Shown in pieces: positions 6,009-12,730 of a stretch of 19,223 bases of DNA (position 1 is the first letter of the stretch; the number at the start of each line of letters is the position of its first letter). The position numbers and the translations under genes are program-made. Location: contig CAZXWD010000060.1 in the NCBI GenBank assembly GCA_964644135.1, forward strand, positions 1 through 19,223, given 5' to 3'. The notes below the pieces were generated by a model. It worked only from the letters and a program-made list of their open reading frames with translations, did not search any database and was not told the DNA's origin. The stretch comes from CAZMOK01 sp964644135. GTDB lineage: Bacteria; Bacteroidota; Bacteroidia; Bacteroidales; JAGOPY01.

Positions 6009-7808
6009 ATGAAAAAGATCAATATCCTACTCATAGCTCTCATATTCCTTGCCTCGTGCAAAAAAGAGGAATCTCCACAATCTTTTAATGATGTTATCGA
6101 TAACGGCGGGGGATTTGAACCTGCCACGCAATCAGAAGAGGTGATCAATGAAACTTCTGATAGTGAAATAATAGACGGTGAAGTATGGAATTGTACTACA
6201 CGAACCTACAATGCCTTAGCACAGGGTGGCGGAAGCTCCGGCTTTCCATTGTTCAATCCGAATGCTTCAGTGGTCTATCCCGGTAGCCTGCTGCAAGGCA
6301 AATCACTCAAACAGGCTACACCTGATATTATAGCCGTTGAAAGGGCGGGTGGAACCATTTCATACGACCTGAACAATGGCAATCTTGCCTCAAGCTTCAC
6401 TGTTGACAAGGTTGCAAAGAGCTCCATCCAGAATGCCATGAACCAGATCATAGCCAACGCTCCTGAGGACCTGCCCGCAAATTTTATCTTTAAATACAGC
6501 CAGGTACAAAGCGAGCAGGCCCTGGCACTGGAACTGGGTATAGATTATGAATCGGCCTTTACTGAGGTTAGCGGGAATTTTGGGTTCAGTTCAGGCTCCA
6601 CTCTGAACCGCATACTGGTGGAACTTAATCAGAGTTTCTATACTATGAGCTTTGACATCCCGACAAGCCTCGAAGGTCTTTTTGCCCCGAGCGTAACACC
6701 TTCCGACCTTGCAAGTTATGTACAGGAAGGCAATCCCGCTACTTATATTTCGGATGTTACCTATGGTAGGATCTATTATATGTTGATAGAATCCACCTCC
6801 TCCTACACTGAAATGGAAGCAGAGATCAGCGCTTCCTTCAGCGGTGTTGCAAACTCAGCCAATGTGGATATCTCCGGAAATTCCCTCTCGAACCTGGAAA
6901 ACCTTAAGATCAAGACAATGGCTTTCGGCGGTGAAGCAAGTACCAGCTTGCTCACAGTGGGCGAGACCAACCTGAACAATCTTGTTGAACTGCTCGCTGA
7001 AAGCACAACAATTTCAACAGGATTGCCTATCAGCTACGTAGTAAGAAGCGTGAAGACCAACCAGATAGTGAGTGTGCAGTTAGCCACCGAATATGATGTT
7101 ACTGAATGCGAACCCGCCCCTGAAGGTGGCGAGCCGCCTTATACAGCACACTGGAGAGGCCAGGTGATCTCACGTATGGGACCTGTGGGTGCAGCCTATG
7201 CAACTTCAGGAACAGAGTTCATACTTATTGATGAAACAGGCACACAATTTATGCGAAGCAATGTAGGATCCCTGGAAGGGCCTTTTCCTGTAAGTCAGCT
7301 TGGTGGCGGCCCACAGCCTTTTGATATCGGGGCTGCCTGTAATATCGATGGCAATAATGAAACCGATCCCTGGACAATGATCATGGATAAAACGGGTAGT
7401 CTGTACTCATACATAAGGCATGACGGAACCTGGAGCGGTAATGACCCGCAGCCTATCTCAAACCTGGCTAATGGCGTAAATCCTTTCGGTCTGAATGGAA
7501 TCGGTGCCATGTTGTTCAGGTACAAAGATCCCGACGGACCATCCAACAGGTATATGATCAATAAAGATGGCGACCAGTTTGTCCTGTATTACAATAACCC
7601 AAACAGTTTTGGCTCTGTAAGCGACATGGAATCCTGGGCAGGCGGAGGTTTGCCGTTCGAAGTTAAAAAAGTGGGTGCAGGAATTGGTTTTTATATAGGC
7701 CAGAAAAGATATTATATGCTTTTCAGCTACGACGGCACACAATATTGTATTTCAGGTGATGTATTCGGCACAGGTACCAACGAGTTCATCGGGCCGTTTG
7801 ACCTTTAA
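6009..7808 (+). CDS. Cholesterol-dependent cytolysin-like lipoprotein with a four-repeat C-terminal domain
   Basis: This 599-residue lipoprotein has its lipobox (LASC) ending at Cys17, followed by KKEE, a Bacteroidota surface-export-like signature. Residues about 80-366 resemble the pore-forming core of thiol-activated cytolysins: NPNASVVYPGSLLQGKSL (83-100), ALELGIDYES (173-182), NQSFYTMSFDIP (207-218), VTYGRIYYMLIESTSS (250-265), MAFGGEAS (304-311) and GLPISYVVRSVK (338-349) each line up in order with perfringolysin O. The usual C-terminal domain 4, with its Trp-rich undecapeptide that binds cholesterol, is absent. In its place residues 391-599 form four repeats of about 50 residues (starts near 393, 440, 497 and 555) with a shared G-A, hydrophobic strand, D/N-x-x-G-x-Q/L, PF pattern, which suggests a four-bladed propeller. 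The likely role is oligomerising pore formation on a target recognised by the propeller. A -7-like box (TATCTTTA, 5936-5943) lies upstream. Confidence 0.8.
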   Translation: MKKINILLIALIFLASCKKEESPQSFNDVIDNGGGFEPATQSEEVINETSDSEIIDGEVWNCTTRTYNALAQGGGSSGFPLFNPNASVVYPGSLLQGKSLKQATPDIIAVERAGGTISYDLNNGNLASSFTVDKVAKSSIQNAMNQIIANAPEDLPANFIFKYSQVQSEQALALELGIDYESAFTEVSGNFGFSSGSTLNRILVELNQSFYTMSFDIPTSLEGLFAPSVTPSDLASYVQEGNPATYISDVTYGRIYYMLIESTSSYTEMEAEISASFSGVANSANVDISGNSLSNLENLKIKTMAFGGEASTSLLTVGETNLNNLVELLAESTTISTGLPISYVVRSVKTNQIVSVQLATEYDVTECEPAPEGGEPPYTAHWRGQVISRMGPVGAAYATSGTEFILIDETGTQFMRSNVGSLEGPFPVSQLGGGPQPFDIGAACNIDGNNETDPWTMIMDKTGSLYSYIRHDGTWSGNDPQPISNLANGVNPFGLNGIGAMLFRYKDPDGPSNRYMINKDGDQFVLYYNNPNSFGSVSDMESWAGGGLPFEVKKVGAGIGFYIGQKRYYMLFSYDGTQYCISGDVFGTGTNEFIGPFDL

Positions 7809-7814
7809 TCGATA

Positions 7815-7915
7815 AGGGACGACGTCTATCTAAAAAAGGGACATCGTCCTTTCTTAAATTATTCTTTCCCAACTATATCACATTTTTGTTTTGCAAAAAA
7901 TGAGACGTCGTCTCA
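7815..7915. repeat. Composite 101-bp repeat, copy C
   Basis: The left part (7815-7852) is a nested hairpin identical to copy B. The middle is AT-rich and starts AAATTATTCTTTC. The right end is a separate palindrome, TGAGACGTCGTCTCA (7901-7915), built as GAGAC, three bases, GTCTC. The same layout, with exactly 101 bases and no gaps, occurs at 10563-10663 with roughly three quarters of positions identical. It starts six bases after the cytolysin-like stop codon and could terminate that transcript. Confidence 0.8.
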
Positions 7916-8029
7916 AATGATCACAAAGTATTCATCTAACCAGTAATGAAACTTCAATTTCATCTTCACGATAAGAATTCGTATTTTTATAAATTGAATT
8001 ATTCAATAACCCGGAATTGAATCCATTTG

Positions 8030-8878
8030 ATGAAGTTTGATCTGGCCAGGTTTATGACAGCGCTGAAAGAAGAGCTTCGACTGTTCCTCGGAATCAGTAT
8101 AGGGGTTTTTCTCTTCATTCTTTTTTTTCAACCTTTCCCTCTTGATGGTTTCGATTTCAATAACCGGCTTATATTTCTCGCAGGCCTGGGATTAATTGTT
8201 TTCGTCGTGCTGACTTTGGTGAGGATAGGGTTATCATCTATCATCCAGAATTTAAACCACAACAAACCCGAAACCACCCTACCCTATTACATGAGTGGAT
8301 TCATTATCATGTCGCTGAGTTCGGTAGCGTTCGCTTTTTACCTCTATTACGTGGGATCCATTCCAATATCTTTTTACATCATATTCAAAGTGATAGTGAT
8401 TTGCCTTGTTCCTATGGTTATTTTACGGATGCACGATGAGAGGAGAATCTTGAGGAAAGTCAATGAATCTCTCAGGAAAGAATTGAATGAAAGCAAACAA
8501 CAATTGATCGAACACCGCAAAAACATTCCCGATACAATAATAGAGTTCATTTCGGAAACAGGACCTGAAAATTTCAGCCTACCTGTTTCGAATGTGGCAC
8601 TTATAAAATCTGCTGATAATTACGTTGAAATAGTTTATGAAAAGTCGGGGACCTATAATAACAAGCTCTTGAGGAGCAGTTTAAGAAATATTGAACAACA
8701 ATTAAAGCCATTTCCTGATTTTATCCGTTGTCATCGCACCTGCATCATCAACAGACAGTATATTGAGAAACTCAACAGGACAAATAATACTTATTGGTTG
8801 ACAATCAAAGGAATAAATGAGCAAATCCCTGTTTCACGACAGTATTTGCTAAAGCTGAAGGAGATCATTCAACCCTGA
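8030..8878 (+). CDS. Membrane-anchored LytTR-family transcriptional regulator
   Basis: This 282-residue protein has four predicted membrane helices in its first half (about 20-36, 47-66, 88-108 and 112-133), a charged, probably coiled-coil linker (about 136-165), and a C-terminal LytTR DNA-binding domain (about 181-280). The LytTR signature is plain: FSLPVSNVALIKSADNYVEI, then LLRSSLRNIEQQL, FIRCHRTCIINRQYIEKL, and IPVSRQYLLKLKEII. There is no response-regulator receiver domain, so the membrane part would have to sense the signal or contact a partner. The ATG at 8030 is preferred to a TTG one codon earlier. It follows the cytolysin-like gene on the same strand, so control of that gene or of itself is plausible but unproven. 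Confidence 0.88.
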   Translation: MKFDLARFMTALKEELRLFLGISIGVFLFILFFQPFPLDGFDFNNRLIFLAGLGLIVFVVLTLVRIGLSSIIQNLNHNKPETTLPYYMSGFIIMSLSSVAFAFYLYYVGSIPISFYIIFKVIVICLVPMVILRMHDERRILRKVNESLRKELNESKQQLIEHRKNIPDTIIEFISETGPENFSLPVSNVALIKSADNYVEIVYEKSGTYNNKLLRSSLRNIEQQLKPFPDFIRCHRTCIINRQYIEKLNRTNNTYWLTIKGINEQIPVSRQYLLKLKEIIQP

Positions 8879-8880
8879 GT

Positions 8881-8937
8881 GGTGAATGGCATTCACAACG
8901 ATATTTTACCATCTGCCAATTTTTTCTGCTATTCACC
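8881..8937. promoter_or_regulatory. Cluster of GTGAAT/ATTCAC half-sites
   Basis: GTGAATGGCATTCAC (8882-8896) is a palindrome with six-base arms. A third half-site, ATTCACC (8931-8937), is also the complement of GGTGAAT at 8881-8887. It lies directly after the LytTR stop and about 30 bases before the radical SAM promoter. It could be a regulator site or alternative hairpins; there is no T run right after the first palindrome. Confidence 0.35.
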
Positions 8938-8968
8938 CCAAAATGGCTTGTATTAGCCACATATTTTT

Positions 8969-8997
8969 TTTGTAAAGAACAACACAGGATATCTTTG
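8969..8997 (+). promoter_or_regulatory. Bacteroidota-type promoter for the first radical SAM gene
   Basis: TTTG at 8969-8972, a 17-base spacer, and TATCTTTG at 8990-8997 give a full match to TAnnTTTG with a -33 TTG at an accepted spacing. Transcription would start near 9003-9005. This makes an upstream TTG codon at 8995 an unlikely start and leaves only a very short leader. Confidence 0.6.
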
Positions 8998-9015
8998 AAT
9001 AATAAAATGATTATT

Positions 9016-10530
9016 ATGAATGTCCTGTTTATATATCCCGAATACCCTGATACTTACTGGAGTTTCAAACATGCATTACGATTCGTTTCCAAGAAAGCGG
9101 CAGTGCCGCCCCTGGGATTGATAACTGTATCGGCCCTGCTTCCAGGCTCATGGCAAAAAAAGCTGATCGACATGAATGTCACAGAACTCAAGGAAAGTGA
9201 TATTGCATGGGCAGATTATGTATTTCTGAGTGCCATGTACATACAGAAAAAATCGGTTGACAAAGTAATTGAAGAATGCCTGAAGAACAATGTAAAGATC
9301 GTGGCAGGTGGGCCGTTGTTCACCCAGGAATATGCCAATTATCCCCAGATTGACCATTTTATCCTGAATGAAGCAGAAATAACACTTAAACCTTTTCTCA
9401 GGGACCTGGAGTCAGGTAATGCCAAAAGAATATACCAGACAAAAAACTATGCCGATCTCACAGAAAGCCCTGTACCTGATTACCACCTGCTGTCGATGAA
9501 GGATTATGCCAACATGAACCTCCAGGTAACGCGCGGCTGCCCGTATAACTGCGACTTTTGTGAGATAACAGCCCTGCTTGGCCATAAGGTGAGGATGAAA
9601 ACCACCGAACAGATCATCGAAGAAATGGAAACCCTTTATAACCTGAACTGGCGGGGACCCATTTCCATTGTAGATGACAATTTCATAGGCAATAAGAAAA
9701 CAGTTAAGAACGAGCTGGTCCCGGCCATGAAGAACTGGATGGAAAGAAACAATTATCCTTTCTCATTCAACACACAAACATCCATAAATCTTGCTGATGA
9801 TGAAGAGCTATTGCATTTAATGACAGATACCGGTTTTGAATCCACCTTTATCGGTATCGAAACCCCCGACGAGAAAGCTCTTCACGACTGTAAAAAAGTC
9901 CAGAACGAGAACAGGGACCTCCTAGAAAGTGTTGAAAAGATACAAAAAGCCGGGATGTCGGTCTCTGGTGGTTTCATTGTAGGCTTCGACAGTGACAGCC
10001 CTAATATTTTCCAAAGGCAGATCAATTTCATTCAGCAAAGTGGGATTGTAGCAGCAATGGTTGGATTATTGAATGCACCAAAAAATACAACGCTTTACAA
10101 TAGGCTAAAAGAAGAAAACAGGCTCACTGTAGATGCAACCGGGAGCAACACAGACTTTTCGATGAATTTCATTCCTAAAATGAACAATGATGACCTGTTA
10201 AAGGGCTACAGAGACATCATTGAAAATATTTATTCAGCAAAGCCCTATTATAAAAGAATAAGGAAGTTTCTAAGGAACTACAGGCAAAAACAAGTACACG
10301 CTAAAAAAATTGAATTTATTTCCCTTGTTGCTTTCATCAGGTCAATATTTATTATCGGTATTGTAAACAGGGGCCGAATGGAATACTGGAAATTCATGTT
10401 CTGGACGATTTTTAACCGCCCCCGGTTATTGACAGATGCAGTTACCTACTCAATATACGGATATCATTTCAGGAAAGTTTATGGATTCAACAGAAAGAGT
10501 TCATGGCAGAACAATAAAAATGAAGGATAA
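9016..10530 (+). CDS. B12-binding-domain radical SAM protein (DUF4070-like C-terminus)
   Basis: The product has 504 residues. The N-terminal 150 form a cobalamin-binding-type Rossmann domain (MNVLFIYPEYPDTYWSFKHAL, VPPLGLITVSALLP, IVAGGPLF), and a radical SAM core follows with the iron-sulfur motif CPYNCDFC (Cys175, 179, 182). GFIVGFDSDSPNIFQRQINFIQ and the basic C-terminal third resemble the DUF4070 group, which includes HpnR-type hopanoid methylases. Such enzymes often methylate unactivated carbon, but the substrate here is unknown. The ATG at 9016 gives the usual family N-terminus. An in-frame ATG at 9007 and a TTG at 8995 exist, but the TTG lies inside the predicted -7 box. The nearest downstream hairpin repeat starts 33 bases after the stop. 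Confidence 0.85.
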   Translation: MNVLFIYPEYPDTYWSFKHALRFVSKKAAVPPLGLITVSALLPGSWQKKLIDMNVTELKESDIAWADYVFLSAMYIQKKSVDKVIEECLKNNVKIVAGGPLFTQEYANYPQIDHFILNEAEITLKPFLRDLESGNAKRIYQTKNYADLTESPVPDYHLLSMKDYANMNLQVTRGCPYNCDFCEITALLGHKVRMKTTEQIIEEMETLYNLNWRGPISIVDDNFIGNKKTVKNELVPAMKNWMERNNYPFSFNTQTSINLADDEELLHLMTDTGFESTFIGIETPDEKALHDCKKVQNENRDLLESVEKIQKAGMSVSGGFIVGFDSDSPNIFQRQINFIQQSGIVAAMVGLLNAPKNTTLYNRLKEENRLTVDATGSNTDFSMNFIPKMNNDDLLKGYRDIIENIYSAKPYYKRIRKFLRNYRQKQVHAKKIEFISLVAFIRSIFIIGIVNRGRMEYWKFMFWTIFNRPRLLTDAVTYSIYGYHFRKVYGFNRKSSWQNNKNEG

Positions 10531-10562
10531 TTAATTATCGTGACCGGACTAATCTTGTTACC

Positions 10563-10663
10563 AGGGACGACATCCCTCTTTTTGAGGGACATCGTCCTTT
10601 TTTAAATTATTCTTTCTCAGTAACTTAAATTTTTCGATTTGCAAAAAATGAGACGTCGTCTCT
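10563..10663. repeat. Composite 101-bp repeat, copy D
   Basis: The left hairpin pairs AGGGACGACATCCCTC (10563-10578) with GAGGGACATCGTCC (10584-10597) around a five-T loop, with a two-base internal mismatch, and is followed by a run of T. The right end is TGAGACGTCGTCTCT (10649-10663). Length, spacing and the middle AAATTATTCTTTC block match copy C. It lies between the two radical SAM genes and is well placed to end the upstream transcript. Confidence 0.8.
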
Positions 10664-10670
10664 GAGAACC

Positions 10671-10701
10671 TTGCCCCACTCCCACCTTTTTTGTATCTTT
10701 C
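10671..10701 (+). promoter_or_regulatory. Promoter candidate for the biosynthetic operon
   Basis: TTG at 10671-10673, a 20-base spacer and TATCTTTC at 10694-10701 (one base from TAnnTTTG) lie immediately after repeat copy D. Transcription would start near 10708, about 30 bases before the predicted TTG start codon. Confidence 0.5.
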
Positions 10702-10738
10702 CTTTACCAATTAATTAACCATTTTACGCCACTGGTTT

Positions 10739-11911
10739 TTGGTATCCAAGGTCAAATATAATTACCTGCCTGAACTCACAGCTCTTGCACTGGGAAGAAA
10801 ACGGCCCAGCATGGTCACTGTGAATCTTACCTCCAAATGCGACCAGCACTGCATATATTGTGAAATAGGGCGTAAAATCCCGTCTTCCCGCATGGATAAA
10901 CTGAACAGGGAGGATATTGAATGGATCATAGATGAGATGGCCGCAACAGGTATTAAAAGGATATCATTCTGTGGCGGTGAACCCTTCCTGTTCCCGGAGA
11001 TAATCAGCATTGTTGAGTATGCAGGCAAGAAAAATATCCGGTGCACTTTAACCACCAACGGGATGAAGGCTTTTAAGCTGAGCCTGAAAGATCTCAGGAT
11101 ACTGAAAGAAAACAATGCACTTATCAATATTTCCATCGACTCATTCGATGAGAGCCTGCAGGATCATATAAGGGGCAAAAAGAATTCACTGGTTAATCCG
11201 TTGCGGTCGATCGAAGTGTTCAGTGAATATGGCATCCCTGTTACCGTGCTTACCGTGATATCCAGGTACAACTACGAAAATCTGTATGACATTTTTGTAA
11301 CAGCCTGTGAAAAGAGAATAAAACAAATCCTCTTCCAGCCGGTCATCACCTTTTCCAACTACCCCGACCGTGCGCCGGTTACTGATAAAAACCGGATAAA
11401 TGTCCCCCCCGAAGGCATACCGGTCCTTATGGAAAACCTCCGGAGGATGCACAAATACGAAAGAACCCACAATATCAACACAAACATATACAGAATAATG
11501 CCCTGGATCAGGAATTACCTCGAAACTCCGGCCTCGGGGAATGGAAAATGGTTCTTTGATGACGTTGTAAAAAAGTTTTACTGCCGCGAAGTGGATGCGA
11601 TTATAGACATTGCTTACGATGGAGGTATTCAGCCCTGCGGACTGGCACTGTCTTCTGTCACTATCCACAGGAACAGGGAGAAAGGGCTTCTGGCCCTTTG
11701 GGAAGAAGCAACGCATGACCTTAGATCGGAACTCAACAATAACAAATTCAGGGACATATGCAACGGCTGCTGCCACCATTTCAGCCGTAATTTACTGGCC
11801 TCTGTAATAAGGTTCCCTGTTACGAACAGGAAGACATTATTCACTGTAGGCTCACTTATTCTAAACAGGATCGCATACAGGACCTATAAAAAACTAATTT
11901 ACAAGACATGA
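10739..11911 (+). CDS. Radical SAM protein with SPASM-like C-terminal cysteines
   Basis: In this 390-residue product the radical SAM motif is CDQHCIYC (Cys34, 38, 41), followed by GGEP (79-82) and the core strands TLTTNGM and INISIDS. The C-terminal third carries further cysteines (282, 300, 341, 344, 345, the last in CNGCC), the usual sign of an auxiliary iron-sulfur cluster of the SPASM/twitch type. The substrate is unknown; this class includes peptide-modifying enzymes and small-molecule dehydrogenases. The start is uncertain: the only upstream candidate is a TTG at 10739, since an in-frame stop at 10712 blocks anything earlier, while the first ATG (10811) would leave only nine residues before the cluster motif. 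The stop overlaps the dehydrogenase start by four bases (ATGA). Confidence 0.85.
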   Translation: MVSKVKYNYLPELTALALGRKRPSMVTVNLTSKCDQHCIYCEIGRKIPSSRMDKLNREDIEWIIDEMAATGIKRISFCGGEPFLFPEIISIVEYAGKKNIRCTLTTNGMKAFKLSLKDLRILKENNALINISIDSFDESLQDHIRGKKNSLVNPLRSIEVFSEYGIPVTVLTVISRYNYENLYDIFVTACEKRIKQILFQPVITFSNYPDRAPVTDKNRINVPPEGIPVLMENLRRMHKYERTHNINTNIYRIMPWIRNYLETPASGNGKWFFDDVVKKFYCREVDAIIDIAYDGGIQPCGLALSSVTIHRNREKGLLALWEEATHDLRSELNNNKFRDICNGCCHHFSRNLLASVIRFPVTNRKTLFTVGSLILNRIAYRTYKKLIYKT

Positions 11912-12714
11912 AAACAATTATCGTAACAGGGGGGAACAGGGGCATTGGCCTCGAAATATGCCGTCAGCTCAGTGAACTCGGCCACACCGTAATACTGTGT
12001 TCGCGGGATCTGGAAAAAGGTGATGAAGCGGCCCGAAACCTTAATGAGAACGTCATAGTTAAAAAACTGGATGTGACCAAAGAGAGTGACATCCTGAACC
12101 TGTTCCATTTTGTAGCGGGGAAATTCGGAAAGCTGGATGTGCTTATCAATAACGCCGGTATCAATAAAGCCCCGGATCCCGCCGAAAATAAATTGCTCGA
12201 TAAAGTAAAGAAAGTTGCCGAACAGAACATGGGTAATATGAGGAAAATAGGCAAAAAGATACTGCCATTTCTCAGGAATGCCGGACTGGTCTCCAGGAGA
12301 AAAAATGTTACCGATGTGCCTGTAGAGAATGTTAAAAAGGTGCTGGATGTCAATCTGCACGGGCCCTGGCGGTTGATGCAGGTATTTCTACCCCTGCTTC
12401 AGCAAAGCGATGACGGAAGGATCATCAACATGAGCAGCGGCATGGGTGAGATCACAAGGCTCTCGGGCGATTACCCTGAATACAGGCTTTCAAAAACGGC
12501 CCTGAATGCCGTTACCCTAATGTTTTCAAAGCAAACCCACGACGACGGGATCAAAGTAAATGCCATGTGCCCGGGCTGGGTCCGGACCGATATGGGCGGC
12601 CCGGATGCACACAGGGAAGTAAGTCAGGGTGCCGATACCGCAGTCTGGCTGTCGACAGAGGATAAGATCCCTACGGGCAAATTCTTCAGGGATAGAAAAG
12701 TAATTAACTGGTAA
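11908..12714 (+). CDS. Short-chain dehydrogenase/reductase (SDR) with a basic insertion
   Basis: In this 268-residue product the NAD(P)-binding motif TGGNRGIG (7-14), the NNAG motif (81-84), the catalytic serine region NMSSG (174-178) and YRLSK (Tyr192, Lys196) are all present, so the enzyme should be active as a ketone/alcohol oxidoreductase. The early Arg/basic pattern (CSRDLEKG) after strand 2 favours NADPH. Residues about 90-135 form an extra Lys/Arg-rich helical stretch between NNAG and the helix that normally follows, which is not part of the minimal SDR fold. The gene is translationally coupled to the radical SAM gene before it and ends 16 bases before the next one, so it belongs to the same operon. 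Confidence 0.9.
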   Translation: MKTIIVTGGNRGIGLEICRQLSELGHTVILCSRDLEKGDEAARNLNENVIVKKLDVTKESDILNLFHFVAGKFGKLDVLINNAGINKAPDPAENKLLDKVKKVAEQNMGNMRKIGKKILPFLRNAGLVSRRKNVTDVPVENVKKVLDVNLHGPWRLMQVFLPLLQQSDDGRIINMSSGMGEITRLSGDYPEYRLSKTALNAVTLMFSKQTHDDGIKVNAMCPGWVRTDMGGPDAHREVSQGADTAVWLSTEDKIPTGKFFRDRKVINW

Positions 12715-12730
12715 CCAACTATTTGTTTTA

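Noticed and set aside
7140..7808. Classical cholesterol-binding domain 4 in the cytolysin-like protein
   Set aside because: No Trp-rich undecapeptide or Thr-Leu cholesterol-recognition pair is found; the region is instead a fourfold repeat.
4449..10663. CRISPR-like array
   Set aside because: The hairpin copies are kilobases apart with whole genes between them, not regularly spaced with spacers, and no cas genes are present.
11186..11779. Minus-strand open frame of 197 codons
   Set aside because: It is antisense to the SPASM-like radical SAM gene, whose motifs are clear; nothing in the frame resembles a protein family.
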